From: Tubiluchus corallicola
Lineage: Eukaryota; Priapulida; Priapulimorpha; Priapulimorphida; Tubiluchidae
NCBI GenBank assembly: GCA_030141605.1
Contig: JAQGDQ010000126.1
Span: forward strand, 412,501-474,500
DNA length: 62,000 nucleotides
Reading direction: 5' to 3'
Shown: positions 32,815 through 45,039 of the stretch, in pieces
How positions within the stretch are numbered: the first letter of the stretch is position 1
How the letters are laid out: every line of letters begins with the position of its first letter
Position numbers and translations under genes: made by a program
Notes under the pieces: model-generated
The model's input: the letters and a program-made list of their open reading frames with translations, nothing else
The model's database searches: none
Told to the model about the DNA's origin: nothing

Positions 32815-35800
32815 CAATTGGTATTGTGAACAGACACAATCAAGGATTACAGCAGATGTGTGTGATAACATCTGTTTTACAATTAAGTGCACAAGCTTGA
32901 TATCTAAAAATTTATAGGCTGGGTGGCAATTAGTTATTTGTAAGATATAGTCAGAATGTACTTTTGTAGGGTCACCATTTAATTGTATCTTTTCAACTGA
33001 TTTTCAGTTTTTGACATAATTAATGACCATGCCCGTGATATGGGGACTTCCACTTAAATAGCATTTCAATTTTTTCATTATTTACAGTTTTAAATGAATA
33101 GTGTACTAAAAACATTAGACTGTAGGAAACTTGGCCAATGAGAAAGAGTGTAACACACAGTGAGTCATTGAGAGTAACACAGGAACTGGAGGTTATCCAT
33201 TGCCCTAGCCATGCTGTGGTTTTAATTCTTTTGTACAAACTGATTTGTTTTTACATGGTATGAGAATTAATGTTGGATTTCTTACTGTTACATACTTATA
33301 CATGCATACACATGTGGATTTGTATACATACAGCAGATATACTTATTTTGGAGTGCACTAAGCATCCTGTGCTAAGGTACTTGAAATTACTTAAGTACTA
33401 GTGAGCTAGGATATTTTTGAAACCATAGTGGGTTAATCTGTTTTGCTTCTGACGATCATGAGGACTTCTCATCTTCGATCCTCCTCACTTCATTGTTGCT
33501 TTGGCAGAGACGTTACAGTCCTGAAAATTTACGAATTACTTCTAGTACATTTATATTGAGAACTACTACCTACCTCGGGGCTAAAAGAAACTGCACATAA
33601 TCACATAAGAAAACATGTGATTTAGAGGCCTAAATTTAGAGGTTTATCTCACACCTACCTGCTTTCCAGCTATTTGGCTTACTTGCCTCTAATTAATGTA
33701 TAGATGGTGATTGTGCATGATTCTTTTGCATTACATGTATCATTTAAGACTGGTTTTTGTATGTGGAGTAAAAATAGTCTTTCTAGTGTTATTTAGCATG
33801 TGGCTGTATGTACGTGTACTTGTATAAGCTAGTGACACAACAGCCAAATTTCTTGCAATTCAGTGATGCCGTAAAGTAATATACTATGTCGTTGCACATG
33901 TATTTTTATAAATTTTAATTATCAAACTATCTGACTATGCCACATATCAGTTTTGTTATTTTTAATTTTTTGTCATTCACTGTAAAAGTATGTATTAAAA
34001 AGGAGCACAATTGTTTAATACAGCTACAACTTTGTAATTATTTTAAAAATGACAGTGATAGTATATAATTATGTATATATGCATGCTTGTATGGTTTGTG
34101 CATAACATATTTTACAAAAAATGCTGTATCCATGGTGTTTCCGAAGTGCTTGCTGGACCATACAGCATATTTATAGAGCTATTCCCTATTTCGACTTTAC
34201 TAGATTTGAAACTGTTTCAACCCATTGCGTGTGTATGCAATGAAAGCAGTTCACATACATATATTTGATGTCAACCACCGAGGAGGATAGCGTCTCTTGC
34301 CATTCACAAATAAATGTGAACAGGTCCTGCAAGCACTTGCCTTATTTTGACTAATAAACTATGCTGACTGCTTGTTGTATACAAAACAAACAAAGATCGA
34401 TAAAATAATATCTATAGAGCAGTACAAATGTGTTTAATTTAGAAGTAAATGATTAAGTATGATTCAGCTAATTATTTTCTGTATCACATCAGTGATTATT
34501 TTATTAATTAGTGCATTGATTATTGTTTTTATGTTATTTGTGTAAGGATGGCTTGTGATTTAGTTTTGTGGTATGAGATTGGGCATGTTTTACTAACTTG
34601 TCTGACTTGTCCCTTACTTGTAATACTGGGTAATGGGTAATTCATAATCTTTAACTGATGGTTGTTGACTGAGTACCTTATTATGTTACTGTGTTTTGTT
34701 TCATATAATAAAAATTTATTATTTTCCTATTAGCGCAATGTAATTGAAATAATAATTTTTTCTACTGATTTATTTCTGCTTTGAAAAATGTATTGTTTAA
34801 TGTTTAGTTGTTATTGTCTTTGTGGCATTTTTGACACGAATACTATCACAGAAAAAGTATTCAGAGAAATGCAACCCTAGAGGCGTTTTTTTTTTCGAAA
34901 AGTGGGCAACATAGCTAGTCTTATCAATTTGACTATGCTGAATCCGAAAAACGCTGTTGCCAGTTCGAAAAATTAACTGTAAGAAAACAAAAACAAAATG
35001 GCCACCAACTTTTTGCCCAAACGAGATTCAAAGTTTTTCAATATTGTTTATTTCACATCAGCACAAATACAAAATTAATATATTAAAAGAAACAAAAAGT
35101 TTTCAACAGTTCAATGGTTAACAAACAGTAAGATACCCAATAACAAGCAAATTTTGAAAAAAGTGATTAGCTCTCCACTTAAATGATTTGTGTTGCAAGA
35201 CATGGCAGACGTTAAAGAAGCCAAGCTTCTAAAATGCCATGATTATAAAATTTCTGGTAATAGGCATATATACATTTGAATAAAAAATGAAAGGATGTGA
35301 ATGAGGATGAGAATTTAATGATGATGAATGAAATACTGTTTGCGACCAGACTTCAATTTTTACAGAAAGAGAAAAAGACCAACATAACAGAAGCATTTGT
35401 ATTTTAAAGAAACACTACTAGAGCAGAAATATTGACTGAACTCATGCCTGTGCTGGAACGTTTAGTTGTACTCCTATATCACAAAGCTGACACATTGACG
35501 TCAGTTTGCAAAGCATGTAAAGGCTTGTTCACTAGCAAGTTCGGCCATTTTCTTTTTTGCTTATTTCTTATTGTTAGTTATTAGTCTAGCAGTACTTAGG
35601 TTCAACAAGGTCGAAATAATAAAAATGATTTGTTTTTTGTTTTTATAGTAAATCTTTAGGTGAAACAGGTAATATAATTGAAGTGGATTGCAAAGGCACT
35701 GGAATACATGTCATCATCACTTCATAATATTAATTTTCTAGGTACTTGTTTTGATTTACATTGTGTGCGCAAAAACTTTGCAGCCATTTTCTGCATTTTT

Positions 35801-36514
35801 CATTTCCAGCCTGCAACAGCTTTTTTCGCATTCAGCATGGTCTCATTGATAAGACTGCATATCTTTGACCAATGATTGTTTTTGGCACTTGGACACTATT
35901 CATAAACAGTATAGATAAGTAAAGCTGTATAGAGAGGTATTTTAGATGTAAACCATTGGACACATAGGTAGTTTTTGTAAAAAACGAACTATTTTCCACA
36001 CTGAGTGTTTTGTACAGTAATTTAGATAGTTTTAATGCAATTAGAACGCGTAATTTTTGTTTGTTACCTTTCCACTTTTTTCCAGTAGCTTCAGAACGTC
36101 AGTACTTTTGCAGCGAATGACGACAGACGATTAATGGTCATTGACGGCACTGCTCTGCACACTAGATATGACAATTATGTGGCGAGTGATTTTAATATGA
36201 TTATTAACATATTAATAACATTATTGAGATTCACTTATTTTAGCGCACAAACTAGAGCATATAAATGAATAAATAATGAACAAACAAAAATTAAGCACCA
36301 TTCATTAATTTGCTGGATTATGCGGAAAACGGTCTTAGTGGTGAGTGCTTGTGTACGAAATAAAGGGTATAATTTTATATTAACAGATAAGATTGGATTT
36401 ACCACACTATGACATCTCCATGTTCTGCCACCGCAAGACAAGACACTAACGTGCAACCTAAACACCATTCCAATCCACTTTCGTCCAACACAATCCACAA
36501 TCCATCCGCTAGAT
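32815..36514. other. OAT 3' flank, no gene seen
   Basis: AT-rich, no coding exon recognised. Several AATAAA motifs (for example near 34306 and 34707) could end long OAT transcripts. 34887-34975 carries a weak inverted repeat around a TTCGAA and GGCAACA motif. Nothing else supported. Confidence 0.45.
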
Positions 36515-36615
36515 CACGTGATGTCCGCCTCTTCACCAATGCTGCGTAGCTTACGTGTCAACAAGAAACCTACGAACGTCATAGCTGTGAATAAAAACTA
36601 TAAAAGCGACGTCAC
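36515..36615 (+). promoter_or_regulatory. Candidate RNA polymerase II core promoter
   Basis: CACGTG (E-box) at 36515-36520, TATAAAAG at 36599-36606 and a CRE-like GACGTCAC at 36608-36615 lie close together in a locally GC-richer stretch. Transcription would start near 36630. About 220 bases downstream is a strong donor (CAG|GTAAGC at 36853/36854), and the next acceptor leads to an ATG exon with a signal peptide. The order promoter, 5' UTR exon and signal exon supports a gene start, but no transcript evidence is available. Confidence 0.55.
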
Positions 36616-36629
36616 GGAATGCGTGCTTC

Positions 36630-36853
36630 CGACGTGCGCATCGTAGCAAGAAGCCAGATTATTTATTGAAATGCGGTCACTGCTTTGATGACATTTGCCC
36701 CAAGTTAATCGGCAGAAGTTACTGTGTAAATAAAACAGTCCTGTAGGCGAAACAAAACGTGGCAAAAATCGTGGTTGATTATAAGATTTTTTCGACTGTC
36801 ACTAATTACGCAAAAAGTTTCTCTAGTGTTTTTTATACACTAATTATAAACAG
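36630..36853 (+). other. Candidate non-coding first exon
   Basis: It runs from the predicted start site about 25-30 bases after the TATA box to the donor AACAG|GTAAGCT. It has no long open frame. The start is a prediction from TATA spacing. It would join the exon at 37479. Confidence 0.4.
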
Positions 36854-36956
36854 GTAAGCTCCACAGTTTAAATACAGAAAAAAGATGGATAGACAATGTT
36901 GATGATAACCATGACGATGTCAATGATGATAATACATGAAACGTCATTTATGATGT

Positions 36957-37050
36957 TGATGATGATGATGATGATTGTGATGATAATGATGATGATGATG
37001 ATGATGATGATGATAATGACGATGATGATGATGACGATGATGGTGCTGGT
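36957..37050. repeat. GAT trinucleotide array
   Basis: Imperfect GATGATGAT array within intron 1 of the candidate Ig gene. Poly-Met and poly-His frames across it are shadows. Confidence 0.9.
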
Positions 37051-37357
37051 GATGTTGATTGTGGTTTGGATTGTGAATGATACTGACGATTATGTCTGTG
37101 ACGATTATAGTGAAACAACGACGATAACGTTTATAATGATGATGATCATAATCATTGTGGTGGTGATGACCATAATCTATGAATTGCGAACGACGGTAAC
37201 AGCGATTGCTCATATCTGTAATGGGTGTCGTCGACGACTATATGGTGATAGTTTAGGCATGTTGTTTTACTGATTGCATGGCATATACCTACTATTACAG
37301 GAGGTCCATTGTGCGCCCACTTTTCTATACATTCACTTACGATATTTCTTATCTCAG

Positions 37358-37475
37358 GTTGTTGTTGTTATCATTATTATTATCGTTATTATGTTAATCA
37401 TCATCATCATCATCGTCGTCGTCATCATCGTCGTCGTCATCATCATCATTATTATTATCATTATCGTTATTATTA
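37358..37475. repeat. ATT/ATC/GTC trinucleotide array abutting a splice acceptor
   Basis: Mixed ATT, ATC and GTC triplets that run right up to the TTATTACAG acceptor at 37470-37478, so the array supplies the pyrimidine-rich stretch of that acceptor. Low-complexity frames here are not genes. Confidence 0.85.
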
Positions 37476-37478
37476 CAG

Positions 37479-37593
37479 ACTTTTAATTGGAGTGATGAAC
37501 TCAGAGCTGAGAAGACACATACGCAGCATTCCATTACTGTTGGGACTTTTAACTATAGCATTCCATCAAGGAGATGCAAAACCTAGACACCAG
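37479..37593 (+). CDS. Signal-peptide exon, probable first coding exon of the secreted Ig gene
   Basis: ATG at 37495 opens MNSELRRHIRSIPLLLGLLT and continues IAFHQGDAKPRHQ to the donor CAG|GTAACG. This is a textbook signal peptide: basic start, hydrophobic core IPLLLGLLTIAF, likely cleavage after GDA. The acceptor TTACAG at 37478 and the upstream promoter-like cluster fit a 5' end. The exon ends in phase 0, while the Ig exon at 56239 needs phase 1, so at least one exon of length 3n+1 must lie between them, or this exon belongs to another gene. I could not find that exon. Confidence 0.45.
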
Positions 37594-38109
37594 GTAACGA
37601 AGCTTGATGGTTTATGTAATGATACGTTGTATCGCTATAGCAACACATTGGCTTAGAATTGTACCCTAAGGACTGCTAATGGCAAGCTATTTCTGTTATT
37701 ATTAATGGCGCATGCATATATTTTTAGATAAATGGGCATAATTGTGTACTTGATCGTGCTGTAGCTTGTTTGAGATATTGTGCCTTTAGAGCCTAGGTCG
37801 CCGAAGTCAGGCTAACTCCAACAAAAATTGTTATAAAAGTTATAATAGCTTTTTGTTCGACGTTTACAGTTTTCCTCGGCATGCTTATATATAGCGACAG
37901 TGAATAGACGAATTTTATTGAAATGCTTTAAGCAAACGCCTTTATTACTTTGTGACTTCCGTAACTAAGCAGGACAGAATGGAACGAAGCTGAACTTAAA
38001 CAGAACTGAAAAGTACAGATTAGCATAAAAGCGTCATTCTTGTTGGTTTAAGAATACGTTTGCCGCTTTCCCAATTAATAATGATAATTAATAATGATAA
38101 CTAACTAAT

Positions 38110-38352
<243 letters not shown>

Positions 38353-38466
38353 GCCTCTCAGGTCAGATGTGCTAGTTTTTGACGAGCTATACACGTTCAT
38401 GTGTGACTGCAGCGGTAAATTTGAAATTTTAATTTTTATCTTAAATCTTGCCGAATTTTTAGTACA

Positions 38467-38690
38467 ACACACTGAATCTCTTACAGTAGTGATGCACTTC
38501 AATTTTCGCTTTCGCAAACTGGAGCAACGTGCTTGTGGAATGTTTTTGCTATTGAAAATTATGTTAGTTTGTGATATCATCAAGAGTTATGCTCGCTCGC
38601 CATTAATTAAGATTTTAATCTATTGTTTAATTATCAGAAACGCTTTTGCAGTATTGTTGGTGTTAAAATGCATACTTTTTACTGGATTTG
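38467..38690. repeat. Interspersed repeat, copy 2 (partner of 10322-10535)
   Basis: A diverged direct-orientation copy of the repeat in ARMC6 intron 3. Shared anchors are TTTCGCAAAC, GTGGAAT, CATTAATTAAG, CTATTGTTT, ATCAGAA and ACTTTTTACTG. It lies just after the ATA array, so the array may have grown at its end. Confidence 0.6.
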
Positions 38691-38826
38691 AAAATGGGGT
38701 AGTATATGAAAAATCACCCTGTCTTCCTTTAACAATTAGGGTGATATAAGTGTGACTAATTGTATTCGGAATATGTGCTTGGTAAACGTTGCCATGAATG
38801 ACATACATATATTCTATACATGTATT

Positions 38827-39141
38827 CTATGATGTTTTCAGCGAATATATTGTCAGGGCCAAATATTTTATGTCCGCTTGAATGTCATTAATGGAAATGC
38901 TGTACGAGTAGGAAACAGTCGAAGGGCGACATGTGTCATGGGACATACTACTATCCGGAGTGGAATTTAGAAGCTCATGATAGTGTGTCCTCCAAAAGTT
39001 GCAGATGTTGCGTCCCCCCTTTGCTTCGCCTACATTTGTTGGTGTGGGGATGTTGCTGTTGTTAATGCCTTTCATGTTTCGCCAGAACGCATACGAGGAA
39101 TCTTTAGAGAAGCTACAAGCTAAATTATCACTTTTTATCAT
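38827..39141 (-). pseudogene. LINE ORF2 fragment before the reverse transcriptase
   Basis: 104 codons with AFWRNMKGINNSNIPTPTNV, then WRTHYHELLNS and SINDIQADIKYLAL. The FWR..W..HY.eLlN pattern is common to CR1/Jockey/I-type ORF2 linkers. No RT block follows, so the piece is truncated. Confidence 0.6.
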
Positions 39142-39505
39142 TTCTTCATATCTTCAACGGCTGCGTAGTGCTAGCTTGAATCTGGAACGTGCTCTTTTCA
39201 TTACCTCAAAGATTGGGCCAAATCTGCGACAACCTTGTTTTTTCCGTAGGAAAAATATGCTTCTCGAATAATCATGTATACAATTTAAAAAGCTTAATTC
39301 TTGAATTGGCAACAAATGTTCCTGTAATAAAATAATGTCATAATTTTCACATAGTAATTAAACAATATGTAAGCTACGAGGGTTCTTGATCGAGTAACAG
39401 TTGAAAGACTCAACTCTCAACGAGTTGCTGTGATTGTTGGCTGTGCAGTTCATTCAGGTACTTGTTTCTTCAATCGTTCCCTTCTGTAGAACTTTCGGTT
39501 CTGTG

Positions 39506-39694
39506 TTACTTCTGTGTGCCTTTTGAACACGTGTCGCCATTAAGCAGAATACTTTTATAATCAAAGAGGCATGAAATTACGACAGAGTTGTACGTGTTGT
39601 AGCGAGTAGGCAGCGCGTTTATATCTAAGAAGTTAATGTCAGTATGTTTCTTCACATAATCACAAATTTGTTTCTCAGTGATGCTGGTGCTCAA
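39506..39694 (-). pseudogene. LINE ORF1 C-terminal domain fragment
   Basis: A 62-codon frame. SITEKQICDYVKKHTDI, LDINALPTRYNTYNSVVISC and DYKSILLNGDTC fit the small RRM-like C-terminal domain of many insect and mollusc LINE ORF1 proteins (VTEDxVxxYVK, then L..KF.TYSSF.V). The usual WPEGV end is mutated. Confidence 0.55.
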
Positions 39695-40101
39695 TCGGCT
39701 AACAAATACTTGGAACCGTGGACTGGTAAAGCTAGAGTATTTGGATTGTCCGTTCGCGAATCGTGTATCTTACGATTCCTGTTTTGTTCTTTCCTTCTTT
39801 TGTTTTTCGCCGGAATAAAGTCCTCCGCGCAGTTGTTTTCCCTAACGATGACGATTGTAGAATGTTACCAGGTACTATTGCTTTCTGTAGATCTTACCAC
39901 CCGTATATATGAGGGGGTTTAGCTTGTCTTGCTGATGTACAAGATGTATGGCTGCACCCTTGAGATTTATCGATAAGTCTTAAGCTGCTGACTGGATAGC
40001 CACCAGATACACATGCACATGTGTATTTTCCACTGATTTCTTACGCTGAATTGTGCCCATTATATAGGCAGAGGTTTCTGCTGGTTTTTTAACAAATGTG
40101 A

Positions 40102-40488
40102 TCATTCGCGCTTTGTCAAAAGAGACTCATTTAAAGTAGGAAATTCATGTTCAAGATTTTGGATTTTCCGGAATAACGTACTGATATCAATTGATGCACT
40201 GATATCAATCGATGCACTGATATCAATCGATGCACTGATATCAATCGATGTACTGATGTCAATCGATGCACTGATATCGTTCGATGCACTGATATCAATC
40301 GATGTACTGATATCAATCGATGTACTGATATCAATCGATGTACTGATATCAATCGATGCACTGATATCAATCGATGCACTGATAATGGGTGGTAAATTGC
40401 TGAGGTCAACAGCCACAAACGTAGGGTAGTCTACCATATTCACGTAAGGTCTGCAATGTAGCAATTGTATAATATCATCTGTGTTCAA
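40102..40488 (-). pseudogene. LINE ORF1 middle segment expanded by an 18-bp in-frame repeat
   Basis: 128 codons. YPTFVAVDLSNLPPI at the start and STLFRKIQNLEHEFPTLNES at the end match the ORF1 pattern FVA.DL..LPPV...DVS.L...I..LE.E. Between them SIDIS(A/T) is repeated 11 times with no frame break. It is likely a pseudogene, as stops occur on either side. Confidence 0.6.
40182..40385. repeat. 18-bp minisatellite inside a LINE ORF1
   Basis: Eleven units of CTGATATCAATCGATG(C/T)A with few differences; one unit reads CGTTCGATGCA (Ser-Asn instead of Ser-Ile) and one has GTC for ATC. The unit is six codons long, so the reading frame stays open. Low divergence suggests recent amplification compared with the decayed flanks. 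Confidence 0.92.
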
Positions 40489-40663
40489 AACATTTCTTAT
40501 TGCCTATTCGATTAGAAAATCGAGGTATTAATAAAGCAACAGCAGCTGAAGTGTTTGTTTTTAATAGATCATAAAGCAAGTTTTTTCCAGCTTCAATGCT
40601 TTCTCCATTATAAAAATCTGTAATCAATATATACAGATCATCCAGCATGACACCAGAATTCAT
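40475..40663 (-). pseudogene. LINE ORF1 upstream segment
   Basis: MLDDLYILITDFYNGESIEA, then KNLLYDLL and IPRFSNRIGNKKCFEHR. This resembles the ORF1 helix with L..I..FY....I..AK.LLF followed by an R-rich K/R.G.....E patch. It overlaps the next segment by a few codons and is shifted by one frame, so the ORF is broken here. Confidence 0.5.
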
Positions 40664-40930
40664 TTGGTTAGTGAGAAAACACAGAAGTTCACTGTGTAGA
40701 TAATGTTCCTTTTTAGGTGAATTTTCAATCTCTTTTACAAGCGTCTCACTCTGGCTCGTATCATCCTCCTCTTCGGTCTCGCTGTAAGAAGCGCACGGGT
40801 GTTTTTATAGCACTCATCACACAAAATCTTATTATCATGACAAGTGACTGAAGGTTTTACTACTTTATAGTTTTTGCTGTACAACTTATCCGTGTCATAA
40901 TGTACGAATGTAATGTGTTGTCCACCACTA

Positions 40931-41031
40931 ATAACAACAACAACAGCAACAACAACAATAACAGCACTACTACTACTACTACTAATAATAATAATAATAA
41001 TAATAAGAAGAAGAAGAAGAAGAAGAAGAAG

Positions 41032-41067
<36 letters not shown>

Positions 41068-41068
41068 A
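40931..41068. repeat. Composite CAA/CTA/ATA/AAG triplet microsatellite
   Basis: Successive blocks of AAC, ACT, AAT, AAG and AAC triplets. The poly-Leu/Phe/Val frame on the minus strand is a shadow. Confidence 0.92.
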
Positions 41069-41544
41069 GAAGATAGAGCCGGCTAAATTATTATATATCA
41101 TAAGCGGCACAACATAAAAACGAGTGCGACAAAACTGTGGTGCAAGATGACCTTAACTTTTCACAATTATGCACCACATTAATTAGCTTTCCACGTTATA
41201 AGCATATTGGCAGAAATAACTGCTTTCATAATTGAATGGATTTTGCTTTGTAATAAGCTATAGAAGCCGTCTTGTGCTAGCAGCCAGCCAGTTGCTATTA
41301 TAATAGTACAATAATAGAATGGCAGGCGAAGTGGAACGAGATTGGAACCCGACATGCTCTCAGTCAAACGTTAAAGGAGCAATAATTGATTTGGTAATGG
41401 ATATCAGCTTGTGGCTCATGTTTCAAGGTACAAAACAGCATTGGTGATTGGGGACTACATACTTTGACTTGCTTATGTGTAAAAGTTTTTGCTTTTTAAA
41501 AAACTAGTTTTTGTTAATTCGAAGCAACCGCTGTCACTTACGCT
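41069..41544. other. Intronic DNA, no gene seen
   Basis: No exon or repeat recognised between the triplet array and the motif cluster starting near 41545. Confidence 0.4.
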
Positions 41545-42960
41545 TGTGCTTTTGGAACTCCACCTTGACTACTATTCCCGCCGACGTGCGGTTTATTACG
41601 AAACGGTGTGTTTTTTTGCTGTTCGATTAGACAAAAAGACACGTCATTTTTCTTTAAACGATATATCGTTTTTCTCGAAATTTGATTGGATAATTATTCG
41701 TTCTCCGATTATTTTTTTGGTTTCGCCTTCCTAAAAAACGACACGTGCTGTGGAAAAAGACGCGCGTGAATCTGTTTTTGAAAAAAGTCTTTTTTCTCGC
41801 TATGGATTTTGGCGCCATGGTCTAATCGGTGGATTTTGATCAAAATACAAGTGAGTTTTGTGTGAACCGTGAGACGAAAGAAGTGTCCAATGATAGGCAT
41901 GCTATGTTTATAGAATTAATATGTTACATGCCCATATTACAAAGACAGCCCCTAACAACACACCTCGCCCCTGTGGTGTGCTTAGTCACATTTACCTCAG
42001 AAAGAAAACTCAGCTTTCCTCAGCGTTGGACATATACGAACTGTAAATTGTATATATTGTTTAATTTTTTTCATGTGTAGTGGTATACTGCTACATAACA
42101 TTTGTATTTGGAACGTGAGTCTGTAGCTGCGTGAGTAATTCCGTTTAACCGCATTTAAATTGACGCCTTATATATTACGGCTGTTACGACAACTAGAATT
42201 TTGTATAAATGGATGATAACGCTGCAAAACACCAACGTAAACTTACGCCGAAAACTGGCGAAAAGCAATTTGAATATAAATAAGACAGGGCCAGGATAAT
42301 CTACCACGTAATCTAGCCTCTCTGGTGTAATGTTTTTTACACTTGATGTCAAGATAGATACTGTAAGACTCAATGGTGTGTAGAACTTCATAGAACTATT
42401 TGGACTGGCGCGATAAACTGCAATTCTTGAAACCACGCGTCGTTTTCATCCATAGAATTACTACAATACCACGAAGGACACTTAGTTTTTGGAATACACG
42501 CGTGCTCTTTCAAAATTACGCGTACTTTTCATCCAATCAAATGGCGACAAAAAGGACAAATATGTACTATCAAGAAAAGCACACAATGTTTATTTCAAAT
42601 GCACACGTGCTTTTCCGAAGTTGCGTATCATTTTCATCATTTAATTAAAGTGCGGCAAAATGACGTGTGTAATATGAAGAAAATCGAAAAGAAAGAACCA
42701 GAAAAATGAAGGTGGTTGCTATATCCCTTCTTGATGGAAAGTACACACGTCTATTTGCATCCAATCGAATTGTGAGAACAGGAATCCGTCTTGTCAGAAA
42801 ACTCGATTTTTATTTATAAGAAACGTTACGTCATTATTCCGAATGCACACGTGCTTTTTTATCCAGTCAAGTTGACAGAAAAAGACGTGTCTGAAATTAT
42901 AAAAAGTGCACATGTTGTTAGTGCACACGTAAGTCACGTTTTGGCACTAATATCCGACCA
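41545..42960. repeat. Cluster of diverged repeats with CACACGTG and CCAATCAAAT motifs
   Basis: AATGCACACGTGCTTTT or close variants occur near 42492, 42596 and 42842, with related ACACGTGCTGTGG near 41741 and ACACACGTCTATTTG near 42752. Most are followed within 40 bases by an AT(C/T)CAATCAAAT-type motif and by ACAAAAAGACG(C/T)GT. Spacing is irregular (about 100-250 bp). This looks like an old tandem array or several copies of a small element. No coding frame. Confidence 0.5.
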
Positions 42961-43847
42961 GTAGTAGCATAGTATCACAAAATAGATGATTAATTTCCCT
43001 CTGGTAATGTTATATACATTTCTCTCTTATACTACTCCAGAAAGGATGGTTTTGATGGTATTTGCTTATTTGTTACGAAATCCAAGAATAAAAGCTCTAA
43101 TACTGCAGTTTTACTAGTAGAGAGCTGACTGTTTAACAGATGCGTGAAGCTGTAGTAGTGATTAATAATTAACTACTTAGCTGGCATAATTCAACACTTT
43201 AAATTTAAATTGGACTGAAGGCTGCCTGTAGCTTAGTGGTAGAACATAGTGCGATTATTAAGATCACATAAAAATCACCTGCCAGTTAAACTATCATTAT
43301 TAAGGAGGCATATAGACCATAGTGCCTATTTAAACCGTGCTTAGATCACAAAAATTAATATTAATTGTTGAAGCAATCCACAATACTTTAGTACAGTGTA
43401 GTTTAAATTACACTCGATTACAAGGCTTATGGTCAAGGCTAATATACGCAAAAGTTCTCCCCACCTAGCAAATGATTTGGAAGATATGACCACGTGTAAG
43501 TCAGAGCGCATAAAATCATAATGTATAATAAGTTGTAGTAGATTATATATACCAATCTGAAGCGTTTAAAACTCGTTTTTTACAGGAAAAGGCCAGCATT
43601 ATGAAAGCAATGGAAAATCTTGTTACCAGAGTGAGGCGTAATGTCATAGATCTTAAAAACGTGATAAAAGTCTCTGTTATGTTTTTATTGTAACTCATTT
43701 ATCAAGTAATAACTTCGAAAAGGTAGTTAGATGTTATATTGTATCTAAAGCAGACAACGATGTAAGATATATGTCGGTTAATTTAGTTTGGATATAGCGT
43801 AAGCCATCATTCGGCAAACCCATTTTGCGTTAAAATCGCACTTTAAC
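42961..43847. other. Intronic DNA, no gene seen
   Basis: No exon. GCCTGTAGCTTAGTGGTAGA at about 43224 resembles a tRNA box A, but no box B follows, so no tRNA gene is called. Confidence 0.4.
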
Positions 43848-44935
43848 TAAATGATTAGCTAATGTTTTAGCAAGGGAGAAAGCCACCAGGCACGAATGCA
43901 CTTAATCAGTTATTTCTATTAAATTAAAAAAAGGTTAAAATCAAATGTAAGTCGTTTAAATGAAAACGAACCTAAGTTGTTACCATTAATAATCTCCGAA
44001 GGTAAACTGTTCCACATATCGATCACCCTGTTCGCAAAAGAGTATTTAGAAACATCAATTCGACAATAATTTTTGTGCAATTTGTAAGTATGGCCCCTTA
44101 ATCCGAGACTAGGTGCCCAGGTAAAAGACTAGGTGACCAGGTAAAAGAATCGTTGAAACTCAGATCTGTAAGTGCATAGCAAATTTTACACACCATTTTC
44201 ATATCAAAAATAGAACGTCTGGCTTCAAGAGCCTGTAGTTTCAAATGGTCTAGTCTACTAAAATAGTTAACATAAGTTAACCCACATTTCGCATATAACC
44301 TTTTGTAACACATCTTTGTACTCGGTGCAATATTCCAACAAAGGTCTAATGAATGACTTATACGACGTTAAAAGAGCGCCAATGTTCTTCGTAACACAGC
44401 AACGAAAAATTATATTTATTACTTTAAAAGCTTTGGGGACCAGCTCAGTACAGTAAATGTGAATGAGTACACATTTATGAGCTGCAGTAGTAAGCTGCCA
44501 TTTGTTGGCCTATTCTGCAAGAGTTTCGACTAAGACTCTGATTGCTATCAGATGTTACGATGTTACATCATCAGAATATAACTTAACAAAGATCGAGTTC
44601 AAATTATCAGGCAAATCATTTATGTACAGTAAAAATAATATTGGTCGTAATATGGACCCTGAGATGTGCCCGAAACAACTTTTTCGTATTTAAAGAACTT
44701 GGAACCCACACGTACACACTGGTTATGATTAGACAAAAATATAGAGAAATCCATTCTAGCAGATCACTAGAAACAGCGTACGCAACTAATTTACATAATA
44801 ACTTAGAGTGTACAAAAGAGTCAAAAGCTTTAGTAAAGACCATATATATTACATCAACGTAGTTCTCTTCGTTTAAGAATTTACTTCATTCATTTGTACA
44901 TTCTAACAATTGAGCACAAATGACAAAATCAAAAC
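43848..44935 (-). mobile_element. Second copy of the CR1/Jockey-type LINE (3' part)
   Basis: Matches 13640-14880 in the same orientation with high similarity. Shared landmarks are GATTAGCTAATGTTT, GAAAGCCACCAGGC, ATATCGATCACCCTGTT and CGCATATAACCTTTTGTAACACATC. Relative to the first copy it lacks a stretch of about 60 bp near 44315 and another near 44455. It encodes broken RT pieces (MVFTKAFDSFVHSKLLCKLV) and the C-terminal piece (FSRLDHLK, FDMKMVCKICYAL). 5'-truncated near 44935. Confidence 0.88.
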
Positions 44936-45039
44936 GAATGAAAGACCTCTTACTTTCTGCGAAATATTTGGAGCAGTATGTCAGACGTAGTTATTTTGTC
45001 TGCGGTCAGTGTTGACAAGCTTTTTACAGTCATTTAATC

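Larger units (their letters stand above)
38827..40860 (-). mobile_element. Non-LTR retrotransposon remnant with ORF1 and ORF2 linker
   Basis: Minus-strand pieces appear in LINE order. At 40860-40800 is a Cys-rich segment (CHDNKILCDECYKN) like the zinc finger of LINE ORF1 proteins. 40663-40102 encodes the middle of ORF1. 39694-39506 encodes SITEKQICDYVKKHTDINFL and YNTYNSVVISC, resembling the ORF1 RRM-like domain. 39141-38827 encodes AFWRNMKGINNSN and ICNFWRTHYHELLNS, typical of ORF2 before the reverse transcriptase. The endonuclease between them is lost or unrecognisable, and stops separate the parts. Confidence 0.65.

Noticed and set aside
43221-43290. tRNA-like box A (TAGCTTAGTGGTAGA)
   Set aside because: No box B, anticodon arm or acceptor stem could be paired; could be a decayed tRNA-derived SINE.
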